Shown in pieces: positions 53,506 through 63,339 of a stretch of 64,000 bases of DNA. The translations under genes were made by a program, and so were the position numbers. Position 1 is the stretch's first letter; every line of letters starts with the position of its first letter. The notes under the pieces were generated by a model, which was not told the DNA's origin, made no database searches, and saw nothing but the letters and a program-made list of their open reading frames with translations. Source of the DNA: Calditrichia bacterium (GTDB taxonomy: Bacteria; Calditrichota; Calditrichia; Calditrichales; J004). The DNA is taken from the NCBI GenBank assembly GCA_020635035.1, contig JACKAO010000007.1, positions 186,001 to 250,000 on the forward strand. The letters are read 5' to 3'.

Positions 53506-54495
53506 ATGGCAAAGATACTATCACAAGATGAAATTGATGCACTGTTATCAAACGTTTCGGGCGAAGAAGAAGAGATAGATGGTGCTGATCATCAGCAAAA
53601 AATCTCTCTTTATGATTTTAAACACCCGAATCTCGTTTCAAAAGAACAAATGCGTCTTCTGGAAAATATCCATGAAGGTGTCTGCAGGAATTTTGGTGTA
53701 TTCCTTTCTGCACAGTTGCGCATGATTGTTGAAATGAACCTGCTGGCAATTGACCAGATAATGTACTCCGAGTTTGTAATGTCTATTGCTCCTCCAAGCT
53801 GCATTTATGTAATGCATGCCCAAAAACCGGAAGCTTATTTCGTTCTTGAAGTTAACCCTACCCTGGCAATTTTTATTGTGGAAAGATTGTTTGGCGGACG
53901 TGGCGGTTTTGTATCAACTGTACGTCCTATTTCCATCATTGAGCAAAAAATCATGCGCAGGGTTGTTGACCGTATTTCAATGGAAATTGGTAAAAACTGG
54001 CGTGTTGTTGCTCCGTTTGATTCCAATGTTACTCGTTTTGAAAGCAATCCAGAATTCGTACAGATTGTTCCTTCTTCAGAGCCTGTTGTTGTTGCATCCA
54101 TGGAAGTAAAAATTCATGGAAACTCCACACTGATGAATATTTGTTATCCGTATATGATGATTTCAAATATTGTTTCCACTCCGGAAGTGCAGGAAAAGAT
54201 TATGTTCGGAGCTAAAGAACCTACTTCGGATGAGACAAATCTTGTAAAACACAATCTTGTTAATACCCCGATGAAACTAAAATCAGTTCTTGGACGAGGA
54301 TATGTTTCAGTGGATGAGTTTATAAATCTTAAATCCGGTGATGTTATTCAGCTGCAATCACGAACAGATCAGACATTACCACTCTATGTAAATAATAAAC
54401 ACATGTATAATACAATTGTCGGTGTACATAAAAATCATTACGCCGCAAGAATTTTGTCCCAAGTACCTGAGGAAAATAAATATGACGAAAAATAA
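53506..54495 (+). CDS. fliM: Flagellar motor switch protein FliM
   Basis: 329 aa. N-terminal CheY-P-binding peptide ILSQDEIDALL (residues 4-14), middle CheC-like domain, C-terminal SpoA domain. The LSQDEID motif is nearly the same as the C-terminal SQDDID of the CheZ-like protein. Partner of FliG and FliN in the C-ring. Confidence 0.97.
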   Translation: MAKILSQDEIDALLSNVSGEEEEIDGADHQQKISLYDFKHPNLVSKEQMRLLENIHEGVCRNFGVFLSAQLRMIVEMNLLAIDQIMYSEFVMSIAPPSCIYVMHAQKPEAYFVLEVNPTLAIFIVERLFGGRGGFVSTVRPISIIEQKIMRRVVDRISMEIGKNWRVVAPFDSNVTRFESNPEFVQIVPSSEPVVVASMEVKIHGNSTLMNICYPYMMISNIVSTPEVQEKIMFGAKEPTSDETNLVKHNLVNTPMKLKSVLGRGYVSVDEFINLKSGDVIQLQSRTDQTLPLYVNNKHMYNTIVGVHKNHYAARILSQVPEENKYDEK

Positions 54496-55417
54496 TTTTC
54501 AAAACAGTGTCCAGGCCAAAATAGAAGATATATCACCGGTCATCGAGAACGCCTTTAACCAGATCCTTAACCGCGAATTCGAATTTTCTGTAAACTATTC
54601 CGACGAAACCCAAATAAATAATTTACTGGCTGAAAGCAGCTTCCCGCAGATCGCTGTTTCTTTTAAATCAGGATCAGGTGATAAAAATATTCGCCATATT
54701 TTTATGATAGAACCGGATTTTTTAATCCGTTTTTATGCCTGGATGTTAATGGATGAACCGGCTGAAGAAATTACAGATGATCATTTTGATGCTTTAAAAG
54801 AAGGTTTCCAGCAGATTTTTGGCCAGGTTAAAATGGCTGTTGCCGATGAAAAAGGCTACTTCAATTTTACAGAGCTTGATGCAATCCCGGCAGAATCCTA
54901 TGAACAGCTCAGCAATATTGTTTTAGAAGGTGACGGTTTTATCTGCACGTACCAGCTTACTTCAGAAAACAAAACAGATCTTATATCTCATTATATGTGG
55001 CCTGAACAGCCAGAACAATTTAACAATCATTCGGAGGCAAGATTAGCAAGCACTATGGAAAACGAACCTATTTCTGGCGGAAAGCCGGTTGATATACAGT
55101 CGGCTGAATTCGGTAATATTTCATATTCCGGTACAACACCTGGTGACTCGCGCAACGTAAACATGTTGCTGGATGTTGAACTTGAGATCAGGGTGGAAAT
55201 TGACCGTAAAACTATTCTGGTTTCAGATCTTCTCAAACTGGGAAAAGGTTCCATTGTAGAGCTTGAGAAATCTGCCGGAGAACCACTGGATGTTTATGTG
55301 AACGGACGCAAATTTGCTGAAGGCGAAGTTGTAGTTGTTGATGACCGCTTTGGTATACGTATCACTCAATTACTCAGTCCTAAAGACAGGGTTAAAAGTT
55401 TAGGGCAGGCATTCTGA
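54482..55417 (+). CDS. fliN: FliN/FliY-type motor switch protein
   Basis: 311 aa from ATG 54482 (overlaps the fliM stop; AGGA at 54471). The C-terminal SpoA domain (about 225-305: LDVELEIRVEIDRKTILVSDLLKLGKGSIVELEKSAGEPLDVYVNGRKFAEGEVVVVDD) is FliN's. The N-terminal ~150 residues form a CheC-like region as in FliY, but no ExxN phosphatase motif was recognised, so CheY-P phosphatase activity is doubtful. Confidence 0.9.
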   Translation: MTKNNFQNSVQAKIEDISPVIENAFNQILNREFEFSVNYSDETQINNLLAESSFPQIAVSFKSGSGDKNIRHIFMIEPDFLIRFYAWMLMDEPAEEITDDHFDALKEGFQQIFGQVKMAVADEKGYFNFTELDAIPAESYEQLSNIVLEGDGFICTYQLTSENKTDLISHYMWPEQPEQFNNHSEARLASTMENEPISGGKPVDIQSAEFGNISYSGTTPGDSRNVNMLLDVELEIRVEIDRKTILVSDLLKLGKGSIVELEKSAGEPLDVYVNGRKFAEGEVVVVDDRFGIRITQLLSPKDRVKSLGQAF

Positions 55418-55914
55418 TGAAGTTGATCGTAATTCTTTTTCTGCTGTCCGCTCCATTTCAGCTTTTTTCTTTCCAGCAGAATCAAGATTTTAAGAAACCG
55501 GATTCACTTTTTATCTCCGGGTTATCGAAAAATTATCCCGCTCAAAACGATTCCAGTACCAGGCAGCTGCCTGAGCGCAGATCAAGTCTGGGTGACTCTT
55601 TCTATAAAGTTATCTGGGTAACATTTGTACTTATTCTCTTCCTGGTTTTTGGTCTTTATATGTATAAAAGATATGTGATTTCAGGAAGCGGACTTATTAA
55701 TAAACGAATAAAAATACTAAGCCGGCAGAACATTTCAGCCAAACAGGCTTTGCTGATTGTAAACATTGATGGACGAAAATTCGCACTTGGTTCAACAGAC
55801 CATGCTGTTAACCTGATTGCTGATCTTGGTGAAGCTGAAGAACCATTAGAATCTGAAGCCAAAACTCCCAATTCGGCATTCAGCCAGGTATTAAAAAAAT
55901 TAAGCAACAAGTAG
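55417..55914 (+). CDS. fliO: Flagellar export apparatus protein FliO
   Basis: 165 aa. N-terminal signal-like hydrophobic segment (1-18), a periplasmic stretch, then a membrane helix (about 65-88) and a small cytoplasmic domain with the RIKILSRQNISAKQALLIVNIDGRKFALGST pattern of FliO. Start overlaps the fliN stop by one base; fliP follows. Confidence 0.88.
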   Translation: MKLIVILFLLSAPFQLFSFQQNQDFKKPDSLFISGLSKNYPAQNDSSTRQLPERRSSLGDSFYKVIWVTFVLILFLVFGLYMYKRYVISGSGLINKRIKILSRQNISAKQALLIVNIDGRKFALGSTDHAVNLIADLGEAEEPLESEAKTPNSAFSQVLKKLSNK

Positions 55915-55926
55915 AAACAGTATAAA

Positions 55927-56679
55927 ATGAAAAAAAGTTACATAATAGTCATAATTCTGGCCTTGGTAGCCTTAACACATATTCAACCGGTGATGGCTCA
56001 GAATCCATTACCCAATCTTACCATTGGAGTTCAGCAATCAAGTAATCCGGATGATCTGGTTCCGACACTGCAAATCCTTCTTTTACTTACAGTTCTTAGT
56101 CTTGCACCATCCATCATTATAATGATGACATCTTTTACACGGATAATCGTTGTTTTCCATTTTCTCCGTCAAAGCTTGAATACTCAAACAGTACCGTCGA
56201 ACCAGATCCTGGTTGGAATGGCATTGTTTATAACATTTTTTGTAATGCGTCCTGTAATTGATGAAATAAACGATTCTGCCCTGCAGCCTTACCTTGACAA
56301 ACAAATTACACAGTCAGAAGCATTGGATAAAGCAGCAAAACCTTTGCGGGCATTTATGCTTAAACAAACCCGTGAACAGGATCTGATGCTTTTTGTAGAT
56401 TTACGAAATAACCAGGAACGCCCCAAAACAGTTGATGACATTCCCCTGACAACACTTATCCCGGCTTTCATTATCAGTGAGCTTAAAACAGCTTTCCAGA
56501 TTGGATTTCTGCTTTACCTGCCTATGTTACTGATCGATCTTGTGGTCGGTAGTGTTTTACTTTCGATGGGTATGATGATGCTACCGCCGGTGATGATTGC
56601 CATGCCGTTTAAATTGCTGCTCTTTGTTCTGGTGGATGGCTGGTATCTGGTTGTTGAATCACTTGTAAAAGGATTTTAA
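55927..56679 (+). CDS. fliP: Flagellar export gate protein FliP
   Basis: 250 aa. N-terminal signal peptide, then the FliP core with LTVLSLAPSIIIMMTSFTRIIVVFHFLRQSL and LPPVMIAMPFKLLLFVLVDGW. Export gate with FliQ and FliR. Confidence 0.97.
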   Translation: MKKSYIIVIILALVALTHIQPVMAQNPLPNLTIGVQQSSNPDDLVPTLQILLLLTVLSLAPSIIIMMTSFTRIIVVFHFLRQSLNTQTVPSNQILVGMALFITFFVMRPVIDEINDSALQPYLDKQITQSEALDKAAKPLRAFMLKQTREQDLMLFVDLRNNQERPKTVDDIPLTTLIPAFIISELKTAFQIGFLLYLPMLLIDLVVGSVLLSMGMMMLPPVMIAMPFKLLLFVLVDGWYLVVESLVKGF

Positions 56680-56681
56680 AA

Positions 56682-56951
56682 ATGACGATTGATTTTGTTT
56701 TATATATTGCACGGGAAGCACTTGTTACGTGTCTTTACATCCTTATGCCGATTCTTGGAACCGGTCTTGTAATCGGTTTGATAATTGGTATTTTCCAGGC
56801 AACCACGCAAATTAATGAAATGACACTCAGTTTTGTTCCAAAGATTGTTTCAGTATTCCTTGTAATTTTTATCCTGTTACCCTGGTTTATGGATCTGTTG
56901 ATGGTATTTACCAGGGAAATTTTCCAACACGCTGCGATGATGGGTCGGTAA
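56682..56951 (+). CDS. fliQ: Flagellar export gate protein FliQ
   Basis: 89 aa, two membrane helices; GLVIGLIIGIFQATTQINEMTLSFVPK is the FliQ signature. 2 nt after fliP. Confidence 0.96.
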   Translation: MTIDFVLYIAREALVTCLYILMPILGTGLVIGLIIGIFQATTQINEMTLSFVPKIVSVFLVIFILLPWFMDLLMVFTREIFQHAAMMGR

Positions 56952-56952
56952 A

Positions 56953-57738
56953 ATGTTTCAGCTTGTAGATCAGATCCAGGCCTGGCTGCCTTACACTCTT
57001 CTTGTGTTTGCACGTTTAACCGCTCTGCTGCTCAGCATGCCTATCTTTGGTTATGCAACGGTTTCCGGAACTGTCAGAACAATTTTTGCAGTCGCATTAA
57101 CATTTGTTATTGCCCCGGCCGTCGGAGCTGAATTTACAACAACATATACATCTGTTGCGGTTCTTTTGGCTGATGTGGCCCGCGAAATTATGATCGGCCT
57201 GATTATAGGGTTCGGAGCCCGACTTATATTTGAAGCATTTGTTGTCGCCGGATCATTTGTCTCTTTCCAGATGGGGCTTTCAATGATGAATGTCCTGGAT
57301 CCAAACAGTGAAAACAGCCAGCCTGTTATAAGCAATTTCTGGTTACTTTTTGTTATTACTTTTTTCCTGGTTACAAACAGCCACTATTTTCTGATCGAGA
57401 TACTGTTTGCTAATTTTAAAATTATACCGCTTAACGATGCATCATTCAGCCCGATGGCAGGACAGAATATCGTTTATGGCGGTTCTATGATTTTTGATTT
57501 AGCGGTAAAATTTGCTGCTCCGATGATGATCCTGATGCTGTTGGCGGATATAGCGATCGCTTTCGCTTCCCGTGTAATGCCGCAGCTGAACATCTTTTTT
57601 ATAAGTCTCCCGCTGAAAATCGGTTTGGGTATATTTATGCTTTTAGTTTCATTAAAAATTTTTCAATCCATGTTTGGATTCATTTATGAAAATTTTGAGA
57701 ATTTCGTAATGGATCTTATGACGGCAATTAAAGGGTGA
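56953..57738 (+). CDS. fliR: Flagellar export gate protein FliR
   Basis: 261 aa, multi-spanning. FARLTALLLSMPIFGYATVSGTVRTIFAVALTF and GLSMMNVLDPNSENSQPVISNF segments match FliR; begins right after fliQ. Confidence 0.94.
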   Translation: MFQLVDQIQAWLPYTLLVFARLTALLLSMPIFGYATVSGTVRTIFAVALTFVIAPAVGAEFTTTYTSVAVLLADVAREIMIGLIIGFGARLIFEAFVVAGSFVSFQMGLSMMNVLDPNSENSQPVISNFWLLFVITFFLVTNSHYFLIEILFANFKIIPLNDASFSPMAGQNIVYGGSMIFDLAVKFAAPMMILMLLADIAIAFASRVMPQLNIFFISLPLKIGLGIFMLLVSLKIFQSMFGFIYENFENFVMDLMTAIKG

Positions 57739-57744
57739 TTTGAA

Positions 57745-58845
57745 ATGGCTGAAAATGAAAATGGCCAGGAGAAATCGGAACAACCTAGTCCTAAGCGAAG
57801 AGAAGAAGCGCAGGAGAAAGGTGATGTTGCCAAAAGTACGGAACTGAATTCGGTGGCGGTAATAATTGCCATGCTGCTTATATTCAAATTTATGTCCGGT
57901 GATTTTGGGGAAACGCTGACAATTTATATGACAGATATTTATCAGCAATCAGCTTTAATTGACATAACAACATCTACTATTCCGGTTCTTTTAGGTATGA
58001 CGCTTGCCGCATTTGCCAAGGTAATGGCACCCATAATGCTCTCGGTTTTACTTTTTTCGGTCGCCAGCAATGTTGGACAGACCGGATTTATCTTTGCCAG
58101 TAAGTCATTGATTCCAAATTTCAGCAAACTGAGCCCGTTGGGTGGATTTAAAAAGATGTTCTCAGCACGCTCTCTTGTTGAACTTGCAAAAGGCATTCTA
58201 AAAATTTCAATAATAGGTATCATTGGCTATTCTGTAGTTGGAAGTTATTATGGTGAATATCTTCTTCTGCCGCATCGTTCCATCCTGGAAATTTCGTCAT
58301 TCACTGCTGATGTGATTTATGAACTGACCTATAAAATTGCTTTGGCACTACTGGTAATGGCGATCGCAGATTTTGCTTACCAGAAGTATGAATTTGAAAA
58401 GAAACTAAAAATGACCAAGCAGGAAGTTAAAGACGAAGGCAAACAATCGGAAGGTGATCCTAAGGTTAAAGGTAAGATTCGTCAAAAACAGCGTGATATA
58501 GTGCGTAACCGGATGATGCATGATGTGCCTAATGCAACGGTTGTTGTTACAAACCCGACTCATTTTGCCGTTGCGCTCAAATATGAACCGGCAAATAAAT
58601 CGGATGCACCCAAAGTAGTTGCAAAAGGGAAAAACCTGATTGCCCAGAAAATTAAAGAAATCGCCGGTAAACATTCTGTTCCGATTATTGAAAACAAACC
58701 GCTGGCCCGCAGTTTATATGCTTCCTGTGAAGTTGGCGGAGAAATACCGATGGCACTTTATCAGGCCGTTGCCGAAGTATTGAGCCAGGTATATAAAAAT
58801 AATAACAATAAATATAATTCGATCAGGGAATCTCTGAATGGCTAA
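57745..58845 (+). CDS. flhB: Flagellar export substrate-specificity switch FlhB
   Basis: 366 aa. Four membrane segments and a cytoplasmic autocleavage domain with the NPTH motif (TNPTHFAVALKY, near 270). Interacts with the C-terminal part of FliK to switch from hook to filament export. 8-nt overlap with flhA. Confidence 0.97.
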   Translation: MAENENGQEKSEQPSPKRREEAQEKGDVAKSTELNSVAVIIAMLLIFKFMSGDFGETLTIYMTDIYQQSALIDITTSTIPVLLGMTLAAFAKVMAPIMLSVLLFSVASNVGQTGFIFASKSLIPNFSKLSPLGGFKKMFSARSLVELAKGILKISIIGIIGYSVVGSYYGEYLLLPHRSILEISSFTADVIYELTYKIALALLVMAIADFAYQKYEFEKKLKMTKQEVKDEGKQSEGDPKVKGKIRQKQRDIVRNRMMHDVPNATVVVTNPTHFAVALKYEPANKSDAPKVVAKGKNLIAQKIKEIAGKHSVPIIENKPLARSLYASCEVGGEIPMALYQAVAEVLSQVYKNNNNKYNSIRESLNG

Positions 58846-60913
58846 TACAGCAGTTGGAAATTTATCTTTTGACAGCGTCTCAACGCGCAGTAACGCAATC
58901 CTTACAGCAGGTATTGTTTTAATCCTTGGGGTAATGATTTTACCCATCCCCACATTTATGATGGATATACTTATGGCACTTAACCTTACAAGTGCTCTGG
59001 TTATCCTGTTCGTTACACTTTTTATTCTGCGCCCCATGGAATTTTCAGTATTTCCCGGGCTCCTGCTTATTGTAACACTTTTCCGTTTGTCGCTGAACAT
59101 AGCTTCTACACGGTTGATTCTTGGTGAAGGCTATGCCGGAGAAATTGTAGCGGCTTTTGGTAATTTTGTTGTCCAGGGAAACTATGTGGTAGGTACAGTG
59201 ATTTTCCTGATCCTGGTTATTATAAATTTTGTTGTAATCACAAAAGGTGCAACACGTATCGCAGAAGTATCCGCCAGGTTTACTTTGGATGCAATGCCGG
59301 GAAAACAAATGTCTATTGATGCCGACCTGAATGCCGGTTTAATTGATGACCTGGAAGCACAAAAGCGCCGGGAGATGATATCACGCGAAGCTGATTTTTA
59401 CGGCGCAATGGATGGTGCCAGTAAGTTTGTACGTGGTGATGCTATCGCCGGATTGCTGATTACATCGATTAATATGGTTGGTGGCTTGCTGATTGGTATT
59501 TTACAGAAAAATCTGCCTGTATCAGAATCAGCATCAATTTATACCTTGTTAACGGTTGGCGACGGATTAGTTGCGCAGATCCCGGCGTTAATAATTTCAA
59601 CGGCTGCGGGTATCGTTATAACAAGGGCATCATCTCTTTCTAATATGGGAACGGATATTGCCAACCAGGTTATTGGGCAACCAAAAGCTGTTTATGCCGC
59701 GTCTATCGTGATTGGTTTAATGGGACTTTTACCAGGGCTTCCTTTTCTGCCTTTTACAATAATGGCAGCTATTATGTGGCTTTTAGGAAACCAGGTAACA
59801 AAATTTGTTGAGAATAAAGAAAAAGAAAGTGAAACGGAAGAAGTTGTTGAAGAAGTTGAGCCTGAAGAACGCATCGAGTCGTTTCTTCATCCCGATCCGT
59901 TTGAAATTGAGATTGGCTATGGTCTTATCCCTTTGGTTGATGAAAACCAGGGTGGAAATCTGCTGAATAGAATTACAACCATCCGTAAAAGTCTGGCAAT
60001 AGAAATGGGAATACTGGTTCCCGCGATACGAATCCGGGATAATATTCAGCTTAAAGCCAGCGAATATGTCTTCAAAATTTATGGAATTGAAGTAGCACGT
60101 GGTGAAGTAATGATGGATTACTTCATGGTTGTAAATCCGGACGAAAGACTCGAATTAACCGGAATAGAAATGACCGAACCTACATTTGGTCTGCCGGCAA
60201 TCTGGGTTTCTGAACAGGAACGTGAAAAGGCAGAATTGCTGGGTAACACTGTCGTGGAAGCTCCGGCAGTTATTGCAACGCATCTGATGGAAATTCTCAG
60301 AAGCAATTGTTATAAATTGTTGGACCGCCAGGCAACACAAAAAATGCTTAAAGATTTAAAAGAAACCCATTCTGCACTTGTGGATGGACTGGTTCCTGAT
60401 ATTATTCCTTTGGGAACGGTTCAGAAAGTTCTGAAAAACCTGCTGCAGGAGAAAATCCCGATTCGAAACATGGTGGTGATTCTCGAAACCATTGCTGATA
60501 ATTCAGCTTTTTCAAAGGATTCTGAAGTTTTGACCGAATATGTTCGACAATCACTAGCAGAAACAATCACGGACATGCTTAAAAACGATGACAACACTGT
60601 AACGGTTGCCATGTTTGAGCCCGTTTTAGAAGATCATGTTATGCATTCCTTTAAAACAAACGGGATGGCACAAAATTTAGGACTTTCTCCGGACCAGGTA
60701 AGTACACTTTTCCAAAATATTGCCGAGAAAGTTGAAGATATGAACATGATGGCGATCAGGCCGGCTATACTGGTTTCTCCGCAAATCAGGCGTGCTGTAC
60801 GCAAGTTCCTGGAATCAGTATTTTCAAATGTACTTGTAATTTCGTACATGGAATTGACACCGGATACGGAAGTTAAATCTGTTGGATCAATAGGATATCC
60901 GAATGGAAGTTAA
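58838..60913 (+). CDS. flhA: Flagellar export gate protein FlhA
   Basis: 691 aa. N-terminal half with about eight membrane segments and the FHIPEP motifs (MEFSVFPGLLLIVTLFRLSLNIASTRLIL, GDGLVAQIPALIISTAAGIVITR), then a large cytoplasmic domain that docks chaperone-substrate complexes. Overlaps flhB (8 nt) and flhF (11 nt). Confidence 0.98.
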   Translation: MANTAVGNLSFDSVSTRSNAILTAGIVLILGVMILPIPTFMMDILMALNLTSALVILFVTLFILRPMEFSVFPGLLLIVTLFRLSLNIASTRLILGEGYAGEIVAAFGNFVVQGNYVVGTVIFLILVIINFVVITKGATRIAEVSARFTLDAMPGKQMSIDADLNAGLIDDLEAQKRREMISREADFYGAMDGASKFVRGDAIAGLLITSINMVGGLLIGILQKNLPVSESASIYTLLTVGDGLVAQIPALIISTAAGIVITRASSLSNMGTDIANQVIGQPKAVYAASIVIGLMGLLPGLPFLPFTIMAAIMWLLGNQVTKFVENKEKESETEEVVEEVEPEERIESFLHPDPFEIEIGYGLIPLVDENQGGNLLNRITTIRKSLAIEMGILVPAIRIRDNIQLKASEYVFKIYGIEVARGEVMMDYFMVVNPDERLELTGIEMTEPTFGLPAIWVSEQEREKAELLGNTVVEAPAVIATHLMEILRSNCYKLLDRQATQKMLKDLKETHSALVDGLVPDIIPLGTVQKVLKNLLQEKIPIRNMVVILETIADNSAFSKDSEVLTEYVRQSLAETITDMLKNDDNTVTVAMFEPVLEDHVMHSFKTNGMAQNLGLSPDQVSTLFQNIAEKVEDMNMMAIRPAILVSPQIRRAVRKFLESVFSNVLVISYMELTPDTEVKSVGSIGYPNGS

Positions 60914-62171
60914 AACATACACAGCAGAAACATTGCCATTAGCTCTGTATAAAGCTAAACAGGAATTAGGGAATGATATTGTTATCCTTGAATCGAAACA
61001 AATAAAAGGACAGGGCTTTCCGCAAAATCAGATAATTGAAGTAACGGTTGGGCATAATCCGAAAAATGTAAAAAAATGGCAGCCACCCAAAGTTGATAGT
61101 TCAGGCGAAAAACCGGCTAAAAAAACCTATCCTAATCTATCCGTTAAAAAAGATAAAAGCGCACCGGCAGCTGTTGCAAAGGCAGATGCAAAAGATAAAA
61201 AGCCTGCGAATACATTCGACAACATGATTTCTGATATACTCAACCGCAAGCCACAGGAACTCGAAAAGGAAAAAACAATTCTGAATGAGATTGCTCTGAT
61301 GCGCAAGGAGCTGAATGAGTTAAGCCGGAAATCTGAAGAAAAACCACAACCTGCAGAATATGCCGGTCAATTTCCTGAAGCGTATCGGGAAATAGAAGAT
61401 ATGCTCAAAGACTGCGGTGTTCAGGAAGATATGGCTTACAGTTTTGTGAATCAGGCTTACCTGCTGAATGAAGGAAAACGCGGTACTACAAAGGAAGCCA
61501 TTATTGAGTTGATAAAATCGGATATGGAACAGATGCTGCAGCCATTCGATTTTGATAAACAATTAAAAAGCCGCAAACAAAAAGTAATTCTTCTGGTGGG
61601 ACCCACTGGCGCGGGTAAAAGCACTGTGGCAATGAAACTCGCTGCTCATCCTGAAATTTATGGCGAAAAAAAGGTAACGATTATTTCGACGGATCCGTAC
61701 GGACCATCCGAAGCATTAAAAGCCTATTCGAGAATGAGCGGGACACATGTGCATGAAGAAAAAGATATTGATCAGACTGAAGCATTGCTGGAAAAATATA
61801 AATCCAGTGATGTGCTTATTGTAGATACCCCGGGAAAAAGCCCGTTTGCACCAAACCAGCTTGAAAAGCTTGAACAATATGTAAAAGTCCTGAAACCCAC
61901 AGACATTTTTCTTGTTTTAAGTGTCGGATCCGATTTAAAAGATTTGGTTCTATTATGTGCAAATTATCTGCTTTTAAAACCAAGCGGAATTGCATTTAGT
62001 AAATTTGATGAAACAACACAGCCCGGAAAAGTATATTCTATATTGGATGTAATAAGTCTGCCGGTTGTATGTTTTGGAGATGGCAAACGTGTATTTGTGG
62101 ATATTGCAAAAGGAGACCCACAATATATGCATGATAAACTATTTGATACCCCCAAAAGGAAAACAGAATGA
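60903..62171 (+). CDS. flhF: Flagellar GTPase FlhF
   Basis: 422 aa. SRP-type GTPase that sets flagellar number and site. N-terminal basic/linker part, then G domain: GPTGAGKST (about 232-240), a DPYGPSEALKAY switch-like segment where many homologues have DTYRIGAVEQL, DTPGKSP, and a FSKFDETTQPG helix. It overlaps flhA by 11 nt and flhG by 4. Confidence 0.95.
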   Translation: MEVKTYTAETLPLALYKAKQELGNDIVILESKQIKGQGFPQNQIIEVTVGHNPKNVKKWQPPKVDSSGEKPAKKTYPNLSVKKDKSAPAAVAKADAKDKKPANTFDNMISDILNRKPQELEKEKTILNEIALMRKELNELSRKSEEKPQPAEYAGQFPEAYREIEDMLKDCGVQEDMAYSFVNQAYLLNEGKRGTTKEAIIELIKSDMEQMLQPFDFDKQLKSRKQKVILLVGPTGAGKSTVAMKLAAHPEIYGEKKVTIISTDPYGPSEALKAYSRMSGTHVHEEKDIDQTEALLEKYKSSDVLIVDTPGKSPFAPNQLEKLEQYVKVLKPTDIFLVLSVGSDLKDLVLLCANYLLLKPSGIAFSKFDETTQPGKVYSILDVISLPVVCFGDGKRVFVDIAKGDPQYMHDKLFDTPKRKTE

Positions 62172-63046
62172 TAGCAAGTTTAGGAAAAGAAATAGGTAAT
62201 CGTATTTCTGAAGGATTTAATAAAGATAAACGTGCAGAAATAATTGCGATAACCAGCGGAAAAGGCGGGGTGGGTAAGTCGTCAATAAGCGTGAATTTTG
62301 CGCTTATGTTGCAGCAGATGCACAAAAAAGTTTTGATGATTGATGCAGATATCCATCTCGGTAATGTTGACCTTTTAATGGGCGTAAGAGCTCCGCATAC
62401 CCTGGCTGATTTATTCGATGAAAATATGCAGCTTCGGGATATCATTGTAAAAGGGCCGGGTGGAATAGATGTGTTGGCAGCTTCATCAGCATCCGGGAAG
62501 CTACTGGAGATGGAAGATGTTTTTCTGCGTAAACTTTCAAGTGCATTTAAAACAATAGAAAACGATTATGATTATATTATTGTTGATACCGGTGCCGGAA
62601 TAGCAAACAGCGTGCTGTCTTTCCTGTTGGGAGCGGATAAAATAGTGCTTGTGGTAACATCGGATCCTGCTTCCATCGCAGATGGATATGCAGTGATTAA
62701 AATTATCAAAAGAAACGATCTTGAGATACCGGTATTACTGGTGACGAATGTGATGAGCAGTCATGAAGCCGGAGAAAATCTATATAAAAGAATGAATTTA
62801 ATGGTGAGAAGATTCTTGAAATCGGACATTGAATATGGCGGTTCGGTACTTAAAGATGACTTGATATCAAATTCAGTGAAGACACAAAAGCCATTTGTTG
62901 TTCATAATCCAAATGCGGCAGCTACAAATATTGTAAGAATGCTTACCCGTAAAATTTTAACAGTATCTCCAAAAAGCCGCCTGGATTCTAAAAATGTATT
63001 TGACCGTTTCATTATCAACAGGAAGATTAAGTTCGAATGGGATTGA
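62168..63046 (+). CDS. flhG: MinD-like ATPase FlhG (FleN)
   Basis: 292 aa. Counts flagella, antagonising FlhF. Deviant Walker A SGKGGVGKSS at about 32-41, DADIHLGNVDLLMGV, and a DTGAGI switch. The N-terminal amphipathic region has an FlhF-contacting-type motif that is not clearly present. Overlaps flhF by 4 nt. Confidence 0.95.
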   Translation: MIASLGKEIGNRISEGFNKDKRAEIIAITSGKGGVGKSSISVNFALMLQQMHKKVLMIDADIHLGNVDLLMGVRAPHTLADLFDENMQLRDIIVKGPGGIDVLAASSASGKLLEMEDVFLRKLSSAFKTIENDYDYIIVDTGAGIANSVLSFLLGADKIVLVVTSDPASIADGYAVIKIIKRNDLEIPVLLVTNVMSSHEAGENLYKRMNLMVRRFLKSDIEYGGSVLKDDLISNSVKTQKPFVVHNPNAAATNIVRMLTRKILTVSPKSRLDSKNVFDRFIINRKIKFEWD

Positions 63047-63339
63047 TGCAGCGTTTCATATTTAAATTTTCTGTTTTTGCAAGTATAGCAGCTTTTATCG
63101 GCGCTTTACTGAACGGTGTATCGGTACTGACCAGTGTAATGCGTGCCGGACTTGTAATGTTTGGCACCCTTGTTCTTTTTATTGTGTTGATGAATGTTTT
63201 ACGCTGGGCGATAATCAGCACAACTGTAATTGAAATGCATGATCATGATGAGAAAGAAAAAACACACGATCGGGAAATTGAAAAGATAAATGAAAACGCG
63301 GTGAAAACAGCAAAACACTTAACGGATAATACAGAATGA
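63037..63339 (+). CDS. Small membrane protein between flhG and fliA
   Basis: 100 aa. Two membrane helices (about 9-27 and 35-58), then a charged helical tail rich in His/Asp/Glu/Lys (HDHDEKEKTHDREIEK, about 68-85). It overlaps flhG by 10 nt and fliA by 4 nt; coupling to fliA is firm. Not recognised. The charged tail suggests cytoplasmic partner binding, perhaps with FlhG or the sigma factor; this is speculation. Confidence 0.75.
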   Translation: MGLMQRFIFKFSVFASIAAFIGALLNGVSVLTSVMRAGLVMFGTLVLFIVLMNVLRWAIISTTVIEMHDHDEKEKTHDREIEKINENAVKTAKHLTDNTE

